Both the position numbers and the translations under genes were made by a program. Below the pieces are notes generated by a model. The model did no database searches, was not told the origin of the DNA, and saw only the letters and a list, made by a program, of their open reading frames with translations. 64,000 nucleotides of DNA from Neogale vison (Eukaryota > Chordata > Mammalia > Carnivora > Mustelidae): NCBI RefSeq assembly GCF_020171115.1, contig NC_058092.1:111183001-111247000 (forward strand), read 5' to 3'. Positions within the stretch are counted from its first letter, which is position 1. The number at the start of each line of letters is the position of its first letter. Below are positions 11,240 to 24,045 of this stretch, piece by piece.

Positions 11240-13619
11240 AGAGGCCTGTTCTTGAATACCAAGTTAGGATAAAACATATGTACCCTGAGCCACAAAACAG
11301 AACATCTCCTTTCCCAAGAAGGAAACTGTGCATATCAACCAGTGCCAAACCCTCAGTGTAGGAGAGTCCCTCATGACCCCTTAGCCACCAGCACATTCTA
11401 AGACCTCCCTTGTAACAAACCAGTATTGAGACACCTCTTCAAGAGATTCCAAGTCAACTCAAGGCCTTGGTATTTGGCCCCAGAACCTCCAAAACGAACC
11501 TGTCATGTTCCTCAGCTGCAATGGTCATTGGACATGTGCTTTCCAGTCATCCATGCGGGAGGGCTCTCCTACCCAAACTTTCCACATGGGGTACCCTGAC
11601 GGAAACAAACCAGACTCCTCCTGTACATTAGAAGGAAAACTTGTTGTTTGGAGCACCTCACAAACTTAAGCGTGGGTAATCCTCCATGGCCTCTTGAAGC
11701 CACCCCTCAGTCGGTCATCATAGACACAAACTCCACTGTGAGCAAACATCTGACATCTGCCCTTACTCAGGTGCTGGATATCTCATATAAGCTGATACAC
11801 ATTGGAAATGACTTCCAATTTGCACTTAATTTAAGCATAGCTTGTGTTTACAATTGCATTCTCACCCTGCTTGTCCCCAGCCCTCTTGATAGGGAATTCT
11901 GGAGCCACATCGCAGCATTCTGCCTGCCCCATAGAAAGAAGTGCTTCATGAGTCTGTGCATAAACCCCACATGAGGATCACTCTGCTCGGCCCTCGAGAG
12001 AACCCCGATTTACAGGCTTCTCTGGCCACTAGTGCTGTGTCTGACAGAGCCTGAGCCCAGACTTCGTGTCAGCCACCCAGAGAGTGTGGTCAGTATCCAG
12101 CATGCGAGAATGGCCATGGCCCAAATCTGTCATCTCTACGCATCCTTGGTATTCAGACATCTGTCCCAAAACCTTTGCTGGAATCCCTGCCAATGGGGGA
12201 ACCTGAGGCACAATAGAGAATTCCACCTTCCCCATGGATGGAAACCTGGCCATTGAGATGGGTGTCCATCCCTCAGGGTGGGGGTCAGCACATGGGCCAT
12301 GGGACCACCCACACTCCTGAGGGCCACCCTGGACACAAACAGACATTGTGATGCTCAGCCTGAGCATACTTTCCAACAAGCCCTCTCAGTTGCACCACCA
12401 GGATCCCCCATTGCAGGCCTGGTATGTCCATAGGCACAAATCATATCCCTTGGTGGGATTTTCGAGGCTCCCAGACTCAGAGCCCGTCTCTGGAATCCCT
12501 GTTTTGGGGCACCCTTAAGATCAAAAATAGCACTCTTCCCATCCCGAAAAGCCATCAAACTATTGGTAGCCGCCAGTATCCTTAAAGAGGAAAAATCTCT
12601 CATGGACCCATGAGAACACAGCTGCAAAAGCCTATGCTTCTGCCTTCGAGTCACTCAAGTTACTGTTCCTGATGAGTAGCCCTCCAGGTCTACACATTGC
12701 CATGTGACAACCTCGCCACTAACCATAACCCGGGTTTGTGTTTGCAGACATCTCTCCCAAAACCATGCCTCACATGACTTCCAGGATGGGGTCTCTGGAG
12801 CCACACCACAGGACTGTGTCTGCTATCCCCATGGAAATTGTGCCTGTCACAGTTATTCAAACCCTCCAGAGTAGGTTGAAACATGCAAGGCCCCTGAGGC
12901 CACCCCAATTTTGGAGACTACTCTGGACACAAGTGCGCAGTCTAAAACACCCTGTTCACTTACATCCAGACAGACACCCAAGTCAACTGTTCTGAGTCTG
13001 AAGATTGAAACTCTCATGTCCCTGGGACCTCATTGGAACCCTAGATGAGGTTGTCAGGCATCTATCTTCTGAGGCCTGTTCTTGAATGTGAACTTACGAT
13101 ACAACATGTGGTCCCTCAGCCACACAACACTACATCTCCTGTCCCAAGAAGGAAACTGTGCTCTTCGACCTGTGTTAAACCCTCAGGGTAGGAGAATCCT
13201 GCATGGCACCCTAACCACCAACACATTCTAAGATCTACCTGGTAACAAACCAGCATTGTGACCCATTTGCAAGAGATTCCATGTCAACTCAAAGCCTTGG
13301 TACTTCGCCCCAGAGCCAACTTAATGAACCTGCCATGTTCCTCAGCTACATTGGTCAATGGAGGTGTGCTTTCCAGGCATCCATGCGGAAGAGCTCTGCT
13401 ACCCATACTTTTCACATGGGGGACCCTGGATCAAACAAACCAGACTCCACCTGTCCAGGAGGAAAAGCAACCTTGCTGTTTGTAGCATCTCACATGCATC
13501 AGTGTGGGGAATCCTCCATGGCCTCTTGATGCCACTCCTCCATTTCTCGGTCATCATTGACACAAACCCCAGTGTGAGCAATCATCTAATATTCACCCTT
13601 ACTCAGGTGCTGGATATTT

Positions 13620-16600
13620 TGTTTGTTGGCCATCAAAGATACGAACTCCATTGTGAGCAGACATCTGACCCTTGACCGTACTTAGGTGCTGGAGATCTCT
13701 AAACAAACGCTGCACATTGGAACGGCCATGTGCTCGGCACTGAGCTTAACCGTAGCTTGTGTTTTCAGCCTTCTGTTCTCACACTCCTCGCCTTCAAGCC
13801 CTCCATATTGGGAATTTTGGAGTCACAACGCAGCCTTCTGTTTGCCCACCAGAAAAAGAAGTACCCTATGGGTCTGCGTGAAACCCCACATGAGGATCCA
13901 CCTGCATGGCCTCTATGGCATCCCAGAATCATAGGACACCCTGTGCACTAATGCTCTGTCTGACACAGCCCTAGCCCCGACCTCCTGGCAGCCACCCAGA
14001 TAGCAAACCCCATATTTTACAGTTGTGACCTGCCTTGACCTGAGTTCTTCATCTTGAACCAACCTTGGTATTCACGTACCTGCCCTGAACATAGCTCAAA
14101 TTCCTGAGCATGGGAGAACCTGAAGCACAAAAGAGTACTTCTCCTTCCCCATGGCAGGAAAACTAAATGTTGAGATGGTGGTCCAACCCTCAGATTGGGA
14201 TCCAGGTGCATGGAACAAGAGACAACGCCCACTCAGGATGGGCAGCTGGCAAAAAACAGGCATTGTGACCCTCACCCTGAGACCCATTTCCAACAAGTCC
14301 CTGTGGGAGCTTGACCAGGGCCCCACAGAGCGGGCCTGTAATCCCTAGGCCCCAATCCTAAGCCTTTGTGGGGTTATCCAGGTACCAGGACCCAGAACCA
14401 TCTCTGGAATCCCGGTTTTGACAGGAAACCTGACACGGTAAATCGCACTCTCTCCTTCCCCCAGTAAGACACGAGACTCTTGGGTGCCAGTCAAAAACCC
14501 CAAAGAGGTAGAATATCACATGGACACATGAGGACACCCCACTATTCCAAGGCCATCCTAGACACAATCCAGACAGAAAAGCCTTTGCTGCTGCCTCCTA
14601 GCTGCACGAATTTCAAATCCCGTGCACCTGCCAACAGGGTCTGCAGATCGGGCCTGCCATCAACTCGCCCCTAATTCTTAACCCAATTTTGTGTCGGAAG
14701 ACTTTTTAGTCCCAGAGCGCTTAACCACATGTCCTCCAGGATGGATCCAACAGAACCACACTACATCACTGGGCCTGCTCTCTGGAGGAAACTCTGCCCG
14801 TCTCAGTCGCCCAAACCCTTCACATTAGAAGAAACCTGCAAGGCCCCTGAGCCCACCCCAATTTCATAGGCCGCTCTGGAAAAAAAGCACAGTCTGACAC
14901 AGCCTCAGCACGTACATCCAGGAAGACACGCAGGTCAAAGGCCCTGAGTCCGAAGGTTGAATATGACATGCCCCTACAACCTCATCAGAACCCTAGCCTA
15001 GGTATTCAGGACTCTATTCCTAGAGGCCTGTTCTGGAAATACAACATATGATCCAACACGTTGTCTTTGAGCCATACAAGAGAACCCCTCCTGTCCTGAG
15101 AAGGAAACCTGGCTCCTGGGAACTAGGTCTAACCCTCAGGTAGGAGAATCCTGCATGGCCGCAGACACACCACCATATTCTAAGGTCTCCCTGGACAACA
15201 AGCAGCAAAGTGACTCATTAGACTGAGAACATCATTCAACTTAGATCACTTGGAAATTGGAACCAGAAGCAGCGGATCAAGCCTGCCCTGTTCCTCGGCT
15301 GCAACGGTAATGCAAGGAAGGCTTCCCATGCCTCCATTCAGAGAGCTCTGTTCTCGAATCTTTCCATATGGGGGATCCTGGAGCCCTCTAAGCGGACTTC
15401 CCCTGTCCCGCAGTAGGATACTTTGCTGTTTGGAGCAGCTCACAAGGTCCTTCTTGGGAAAACCTCCAAGAATTCTTGAGGCCATGCCACAGTTCGTTGA
15501 CCATCATGGATACAAACTCCAGTGTGAGCAGACATCTGACCCTCGCCCATACTCAGTTGCTGGGGATCTCGAAACAACCACTGCACATTGGAATGGCCAT
15601 GTGCTGAGCACTGAGCTTATCTGTGGCTTGTGTTTTCAGACTTCTGTCCTCACACTCCTTGCCTGCAAGCCCTCCATATTGGGAATTCTGGAGCCACAAT
15701 GCAGCCTTCTGCCTGCCCACCAGAAAGAAGAAGTGTCCTATGTGTCTTCGCAGAAACCGACATGAGGATCCTCTTGCACGGCCCTCAATGGCACCCCAAT
15801 ATAATAGGCCGAAATCTGCACAAATGCTCTGTCTGACACAGCCCAATCCCCGACCTGTCAGCCACTCAGATAGTGGGCCCCATATCCTGCAGGTGGGTCC
15901 AGCCTTGGCCCGAGGTCATCATATCGAACCAAAATGAGTATTCAGGTATCTGTCCCAGACTTAACTCAAATTCCTGCCCATAGGGGACCCTGAAGAACAA
16001 AAAAGTAATCCTCCTTCCCCATGGCCAAAAAACTGAATGTTGACATGGCTGTCCAACCCTCAGAGTGAGAGCCAAGTGCATTTCCCATGAGACCACGCCC
16101 ACACAGGATGGAAAGCTAGGCAGCTGTGACCCTCAGAATGAGACCCCTTTCCAAAGGGTCCCCTTGGGAGCTGGATCAGGATCCAACAGAGCTGGCCTGT
16201 CATGCCCCTAGGCCCAAAACCGAAGCCTTGGTTGGGTTTTCCAGGTGCCTGGACCCAGAACCCATCTCTGGAATCCCTGTTTGAACAGAACCCCTGAGAT
16301 GGAAAACAGCGTTTTTCTTTTCCTCAGAAACACATCAGACTCTTGGGTGCCAAGCAGAATCCCCAGAGTGGAAGAATATCCCATGGACCCATCAGGTCAC
16401 CCCTCCATTTTGTGGCCATCCCAGACACACAATCCAGACAGAAAAGCCTGAGCTCCTCCCTCTCAGCCGCCTGAATTTCAAATCCTGAGGAGCTTCCCTC
16501 AGAGTCTGCAGATCGGGACTGCCATCACCTCGCTCCTAACTCTTACCCGAGTTTGGGTCTGAAGTCTTTGGTCCCAAAGTCCTGACCAACATGCTCCCCA

Positions 16601-17682
16601 GGATGGGGCCTCGAGAACCACACAACATCACTAGGCATGTCTCCTGAGGAAACTCTGCCCATCTCAGTTTCCAAAAACGTCCAGATTAGGAGAAAACTGC
16701 AAGGCCCCTGAGTCCACCCCAATTTCATAGGCTGCTCTGGAAAAAATGCACAGCCCGACACAGCCTCATCACCTACCTCCAGGATGACACGCAAGTCAAT
16801 GGCACTGAGTCCAAAGATTGAACCTGCCTTGCCCCAACAACCTCATCAGAACCCTAGCTTAGGTTTTGAGGCCTTTTTCCCCAGAGGCCTATTCTGGAAA
16901 TTCAACATATGATCCTACCTGTGGTCTGTGAGCCATAGAAAAGAACACCTTCAGTCCCGAGAAGAAAACCTGGCTCCTGGGTACTGGGTCTAATTTTCAG
17001 GATAGAGAATCCTGCATGGCCCGAGAGCTGCCACCACATTCTAAGGTCTCCCAGGACACCAAGCAGCACTGGGACCCATTAGACTGAGAACTTCCATCAA
17101 CGCAGATCACTTGGAACTTGGAATCAGTGTCATTGGATCAAGCCTGCCCTGTTCCTCAGCTGCAATGGTTACGTGAGATTGGCTTCCCAGGCCTCCATTC
17201 AGAGAGCTCTGCTATCGAATCTTCCATATGGGGGACCCTGGAGACCTGTAAGCGGACTTCTGTCTGACAATAGGACACCTTGATTTTTGGAACAGCTCAC
17301 AAGATCCAGCTTGGAAAAACTTCCAAGAATTCTTGAGGCCACCCCATCATTCGTTGTCCATCAGGGATACAAACTCGAGCGTGAGCAGACATCTGACCCG
17401 CGCCCAGATGCTGGACATCTCGAAACAACTGCTGTACATTGGAACGGACATGTGCTCAGCACTGAGCTTAACCGTAGCTTGTGTTTTCAGACTTCTGTCC
17501 TCACACTCCTCATCTGCAAGTCCTCCATCTTGGGTATTCTGTAGCCATAATGCAGCAATCTGCCTGCTCACCAGAAAGAAGTGCCCTAAGGGTCTGCGCA
17601 GAAACCCCACATGAGGATCCAGTTGCACAGCTCTCAATGGCACCCCAATATCGTAGGCCGCCCTCTGTATGAATTCTCTCTC
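13620..17682 (+). repeat. Satellite array, class B (about 2.2 HOR units, P1)
   Basis: The same six monomers appear in the same order but with a distinct sequence, for example TTTCATAGGCCGCTCTGG in m1 at 14,875 and in similar form at 16,730, 1.855 kb apart. It begins with an out-of-register junction that repeats about 100 bp of m3, first in A form and then in B form. It ends inside m4, followed directly by class C m1. Confidence 0.85.
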
Positions 17683-20600
17683 CACACAGTACTAGCCCAC
17701 ACATTTTCCAGGCTGGGGCCCCTGGAGCCACACCTTGGAACTGTGCCTGCCCTCTCCAGGGGAATTTTGCCCACTCCATTGGCCAACCCTACAAATAGGG
17801 GAAACCTCCAAAGTACCTGAGGCCATCCCAATAGTGTAGGCTGCCCAGGACAAATAGGGGCAATCTATCTCAAGCTGAGCAACCACCTCAACTCAGACCT
17901 ATAGGCAGATATCCCCAGAGAAGAAGATTGAACCAGACAGGCACCTAGGCCCAAATCGGATCCATTGCTTTTGTTTCCAGGCATCTCTCCTCAGAGGCCT
18001 GGTTCCCAATACCAGTATATGGATTCTTCTGGGGGTACCAATCAGAACAAATCTCATCTACAAATGGGAAATGTCCTTTTTGGAGCTGTGTCAAAACCTC
18101 CAGTTAGGGGAAATATTCAGGTCCCTGGAGCCACCGCCGCATTCCAAGGTTTCCATGGACACAAACCCACATTATGACCCATTCTCAGGAGAGTCCATTT
18201 CAATAAAGTCTCATCGGTTGCTCCCCCAGAGGATGCAGTTCGAACCTGCCTTGTTGCTAGGAGACAATAGGAATGCGAGGCAGGCTCTCCAGGCATCCGT
18301 CCTTAGAACCCTGGTCTGGCGTCGTTCCGTATGGGACGTCCTGGTGCCATCTGACTGGTCTCGACTGTCCTGTAAAAGGAATCCTTGCCAATTGGAGCAT
18401 CTTACAACTCCCATCGTGGGACAGCCTCCATGGCCCCATGATGCCCCCCGCCTTCATGAAGGGGCCATCCTGCACAGAAACTCCAACCTGAGCCTAAGTC
18501 TGATCCTAGCCCTGACTTCAGATGCACAAGATCTCGATTTAGCTCTGCAGAGTGTGTCTGCCATGCCCTCACACCAAAACCAAAGCCTCGTTTGAGTTGT
18601 CAGACTTCCATCCTCACTCTTCTGGCCCACAAGCCCTCCAGTTTGGGAAAAACGGAGACACAATTCAGCAATCTTCCAGCCCTCCAGAAGAAAAACTTTG
18701 CCCCTGGGGCTACTCAGAAACGCCAAATGAGGATCAATCCTCACGCCACTCAACTGTACTCCAATTATACAGTCTACCCTGGGCACTAATGCCCTTTCTG
18801 ACACAGGCTGAGCCCGGACCTCCCACCGACACCCAGACAGCTGGGGCCACACCTCAGGACTGTGCCAGCCCTGTCCAAGGGAATTCTGCCCATTTCATTT
18901 GCCACAACCCTATATATTAGGAAAAACCTCCAAAGTCCCCGAGACCAGCCCAATAGTGTTGGCCTCCCAGGACAAACAGGTGAGATCTGACACAAGCTGG
19001 TCGATGACCTCCATTCTGAATCATAGACAGAGGTTCTCAGAGAATATTGAAGTGGAAAGGCCCCTAGGCCCTAATCTGATCCATTGCTTTGGATTCCAGG
19101 CATCTCTCCTCAGATGCTTGGTTTCCAATACCAGCTCATTGGGGTTCCTGAGGCACCGATCAGAACAAATCTTGTCTCCACATGGGAAACTTGTTCTTTG
19201 AAGCTGTCTCAAAACCTCAGATTAGGAGAATTCTTCAGGGCACCAGAGCCACTAACCTATTCCAAGTTCTCAATGGACACAAACCCACATTATGACTGAT
19301 TCTCAGGAGAGTCCATTTCAATTCATCACCCTCAGTTGTTCTCCCAGCGCCAGCAGATCAAACCTGCCTTGTCACTAGGAGACAACTGTAATGCGAGCTG
19401 GGCTGCCCAGGCATCCATGATTAGAACCCTGCTCTGGAAAAGTTCCTTATGGGACGTCCTTGATTCATCAAACGGGTCTCAACTGTCCCGCAGAAGGAAT
19501 CCTTGTGGTTTGGAGCATCACACACTCGCACAGTGGGAAACATCCAAGGCTTCCTGATCCCCCCAACTTCATGTCGGGGAAATCATGGACAGAAACTCCA
19601 ACCTAAGCCAACATCTGATCCTTGCCCTGACTTCAGATGCACGAGATTTTGATTCAGCTTTGCAGAGTTTGCCTGCCATGCAACCGCTAGGAAACCCAAG
19701 CCTAACTTGTGTTCTCAGACTTCCGTCCTGAAACTCCTGGCCCACAAGCCCTCAAGTTGGGAATTCTAGAGACAAAATGCAGCACTCTGCCTACCCTCCA
19801 GAAGAGAAACATTGTCCTATGGGGCTACCCAGAAACCCCAAATGGGGATCAACCTGCACGCCACTTGACTATACCCCAATTATACAGTCTAGCCTCGGCA
19901 CTAATGCCCTGTCTGACACAGCATGAGCCCAGACCTTCCGACCAACACCCAGACAGCTGGCCACACACTGAGCACATTGGACCCGCCAGGGCCTTAGGTC
20001 GTCTTCTCTTCCCAACCTCGGCTTTTAGGCTTCAAAACCTAGACCTTATCTCCACTCACTGCCAAGCGGTGTGCATGATGCAGAAATCAGAACCCCTTCT
20101 TCCCCACGGCCAGAAACTTTGTGGTTGGTATGTTGTCCAACGTTCATTGTAGGAGAAACCAGTGTGGTCCATGAGGCAATGCCCATGCTTGAGGCTGCAC
20201 TGGGCACAAACACACATTGGGACCCTCAGCGTGAGCACTGTCCTCAAGAAAAACCTCTCAGGGGCTGTACCAAAAGCCCACATATGGGCTTGCCATGCCC
20301 CTAGTTCCCCAATCTTAACCAGAGCTCAAGAAGTCTAGTCACCCCTACTCAGTGCTCTTCTCTGGATTCCCTCTTTGGTGGGACACATGAGGTAAAAATA
20401 ATAGAGGAAGGACTCACTCCTACCATCCAAAGAATGACCACAAACACTTGGAATTGGGCCAAATCCCCAGAGAGAAAAAATCGTCCATGGCCGAAGATGC
20501 CAGCCCGACATTCCCTGGCCACCGTTGACACAAAATCCGGAGACAAAAGGCTGAAAAGGTGCGTCACACTCGCTCCTTGATCATAGCCCGAAAAATTCTC

Positions 20601-23600
20601 ATCAAGTTCTGTAGATCCAAGCTGAGTTTGTGTTTTCTGACTTCTGTCCCCACAGTCCTGGCCCACACACTCTCCAGGCTGGGGCCCCTGCCCTCTCCAA
20701 GGGAATTCTACCCCTTCCTTTGCACACAACCTGACAGATTAGGAGAAACCTCCAAAGTCCCCAAGATCATCCCAATAATGTCGGCTGCCCAGGACAAATA
20801 GGGGTGATCTGTCACAAGCTGCGCAACTACCTCCACTCAGACCCATAGACAGATATTCCCAGAGAAGAAGATTGAACAGGACAAGCACCTAGGCCCTAAT
20901 CGGATCCATTGCTTTTCTTTCCATGCATCTCTCCACAGAGGCCTGTATTCCAATACCAGCATATCGGAGTTTCTGGAGGTACCAATCAAAACATATCTCG
21001 TCTCCACATGGAAACTTTGTTCTATGGAGCTGTGTCAAAACCTCCCGTTAGGAGAAAACTTCAAGTCACTGGAGCCACCACCCCATTCCAATGTCTCTAT
21101 GGACCCAATCCCACATTATGAACCATCCTCAGGAGAGTCCATTTTAACTCAACCCCCTCGGAAGTTTCCCCAGAGCCAGCAGATCAAACCGGCCTTGTCT
21201 CTAGGAGACAATTGAAATGAGAGGCAGGCTCTTCAGGCATCCATCCTTAGAACCCCGCTCTGGCGTCGTTCTGTATGGGACATCCCGGAGCCATCCAACA
21301 GGTCTCAACTGCCCTGCAGAAGGAATCATTGTGCTTGGAGCATCTCACAACTCCCATCAAGGGAAAACTTCCCAGGCCACATGATGCCCCCAATCTTCAT
21401 GAAGGTGGATCACGGGCAGAAACCCCAACCTGAGCCAATGGCTGATCCTTGTCTTGACTGCAGAAGCACGAGGTCTCGATTCGGTTCTTCAGAGTGTGCC
21501 TGCGGTGTCCTCGCACCGAAACCTAAGCCTAGCCTATGTTCTCAGACTTCCATCTACACACTCCTGGCACACAAGCCCTCCAGTCTGGGAATTCCAGAGC
21601 CACAATGCAGCATTGTGTCCGCCCTCCAGAAGAAAAACGTTACCCTATGGGGCTACACAGAAAACCCAAATGAGGATCAACTTGCATGCCACTTGACTGT
21701 TCCCCAATAATACAGTCTACCTTGGGCACTAAAGTCCTGTCTGACACAGCCTGAGCCCGGACGTCCCGACTGACACCTAGACAGCTGGCCGCAAAATGAG
21801 CACATCGGACCCACCAGGGACTTAAGTCATCATCTCTTCCCAACCTCGGTTTACGGGCTTCAGAACCTAGACCTTATCTCCAATCACTGCCTAGCGGTGA
21901 ACATGATGCAGAAATCAGGATTACTCCTTCCCCATGCCCAGAAATCTTTGGTTCCCATGTTGTCCGATGTTCAGTGTAGAAGAAACCAGCGTGGCCCATG
22001 AGTCCCTGGCCATGTTGAGGGCCACTTTAGACACAAACACGCTTTGTGACCCTCAGCGATTTGACACAAGGTGAGCAACTACCTCCACTTAGACCGTAGA
22101 CAGATGTCCCTAGAGAAGCAGATTAAACCAGACAGGACCCTAGGCCTTAGGCTGTCATCTTTTCCCAACCTGGGTTTTCAGACATATGAACCTAGACATT
22201 ATATCAAATCCCCGCAAAGGTGGGTACCTGAAGCACAAATCAGAACTCCTCCTTCCCCATGGCTATAAAGCTTGCTGTTGGCATGGAGTCACACCTTCGG
22301 TGTAGGAGAAACCTTCATATCTCCTGAGACCACGCCCAATCTTGAGTGCCGACATGGGCACAAACTCGCATTGTGACCCTCAGCGTGAGCCCCATGTCGA
22401 AGTAAGGCCTCTCAGGGCCTGGACCAAGAGCTCGCATATGGGGTTTGCCAAGCCCCTATACTCCCAATCCTCACCAGTGTTCGAGTTTTCCAATCACCTG
22501 TACCTGGGGCTCTGCTCTGGAATCCCTCTTTTGGAGAGACACCTGAGCCAGATAATAGCACTCCACCCTTCCCATAAAATGACCCCAAAAACTTGGGAGC
22601 TGGGCCAAATTCCCAGAGAGGGAGATTCGCCCATAGCCCCTGAGGCCACCCTACAATCCACGACTATCCTGGACACAACATCTAGAGTGAAAATCCCGAG
22701 GGACTGCCTCCCACTCACCCTTCTTTCATAAGCCAATGAGCTCCCCTCGAGGTCTGTAAATCTGGCCTGCCATACCCTCTGCACCACACCTAAGCCGAGT
22801 TTGTGTTTTCAGACTTCTGTGTCCATGACATGGACCCACAAACCCTCCAAGCTAGGGCCTATGGAGCCACGCCTATGGACTGTGCCTGTCCTCTCCAAGG
22901 AAACTGTGCCCAATCCATTGGCCACAAACCTACAGATTAGGAGAAATCTCGAAGGCCCCCGAGGCCATCCTGATAGGGTAGGCTGCTCTGGACTAAGAGG
23001 GGCACTCTGACACTAGCTGAGCAACTATCTCCACTTAGACACTCAGACAGTGTCCCCAAAGACAGAAGATTGAAACGGACGGGCCCCTAGGCCCTAGTCT
23101 AATCCCTAGTTTTGGTTTTCAAGTGTCTCTCCTCAGAGGACTGGTTTAGAAGACCAGCATCTGGGGCTTTTATGAGGCACCCAACAGAAACTCTCCCGTC
23201 TCTACACAGGGAGCTTTCTTATTGGAGCTATATCAAACCCTTCAGTTAGGCGAATTCTGCAGGGCCCCTGAGCCACCAGCACATTCCAAGGTCCCATGGA
23301 CACAAACCCACATTATGATGCATCCTCAGGAGAGTCCATTTCAACTCAGCCCCCTGGGTAGCTCGCCCCAGAGAAAGTAGTTCAAACATGTCTTGTCGCA
23401 AAGAGCCAATGGGAATGCGAGGTTTGCTGTACAACCATCCATCCTTCAAACCCTGCTCTCCATTCCTTCAATATTGGACGTCCTGTGGCCATCCAATAGG
23501 ACTCGACTGTCCCACAGAAGGGAACCTTGTGGTTTGGAGCAACTCACAAACTCAGCGTGGGAAAGCCTCCTTAGCCTCATGAGGCCCCTGCTTCATGTAG

Positions 23601-24031
23601 GGGCCATCATGGACACAATCTCCAGCCTCAGCCAACGTTTGATCCTCACCCTGACTTCAGATGCAGGAGATCCCGATTCAGCCTCTGCAGAGTGGGCCTG
23701 TCATGCCCTTGGCCCCAAACCTCAACCTAGCTTGTGTTTTCAGACTTCCATCCTCACACTCCTGGCCCACAAGCCCTCCTTATTGGGAATACTGGGGCCA
23801 AAATGAAGCACTCTGCTTGCCCACTGGAAGAAATACATTGTCTATGGCGTTGCCTAGAAATGCAAAATGCGGATCAACCTGCTCGGCCCACGGCAACACC
23901 CCAATTGCATAGGCTACCCTAAGCACTAATGCTCTATCTTACATATCCTGAGCCCAGACCTTCCGACAGACTCTGAGACAGCTGGTGGCACACAAAGCAC
24001 CTTGGACCCACGATGGCTTTAGGGCATTCAT
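17683..24031 (+). repeat. Satellite array, class C, with irregular HOR units
   Basis: A third sequence class. The first unit holds only m1, m2, m3 and m4 (about 17.70-18.84 kb) and jumps from m4 straight to m1 at about 18,840. The next is a full six-mer (about 18.84-20.67 kb). A third runs m1-m5, then at about 22,050-22,150 a partial m1/m5 rearrangement adds about 0.3 kb before m6 resumes. A last partial unit (m1-m4) ends at the orientation switch. Confidence 0.8.
22046..22160 (+). other. Internal rearrangement inside a class C unit
   Basis: After GTGACCCTCAGCG (m5) the sequence switches to the end of m1 (ACAAGGTGAGCAACTACC, CCAGACAGG), then at CCTTAGG returns to the m4/m5 boundary (TCATCTTTTCCCAACC). 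The m4/m5 boundary and m5 are therefore present twice, at about 21.84 and 22.16 kb. Confidence 0.7.
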
Positions 24032-24045
24032 CCATTCCCATTGAC
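24020..24045. other. Orientation switch + to -, class C m4 against class B m1
   Basis: To the left, C(+) m4 ends near GGCTTTAGGGCATTCATCC. To the right, B(-) m1 starts near CCATTGACTTGTGTGTCTTC. The reverse complement of this junction matches 60,650-60,835, including ATGGATGAAT, TGTCGGAAGGTCTGGGCTC and AGTGCTTAGGGTAGCCTA. Confidence 0.85.

Larger units (their letters stand above)
9873..13619 (+). repeat. Satellite array, class A (left paralogue P1)
   Basis: The array resumes in m4 at CGGCCCTCAAGGGAACC, now in the orientation opposite to 1-2549. m1 anchors (TTTGCAGAC) lie near 10708 and 12745. Their spacing is about 1.83 kb once the SINE is removed. From about 10,020 it is colinear with 52,219 onward at about 90% identity by eye over a 290-bp sample. 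Confidence 0.85.
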
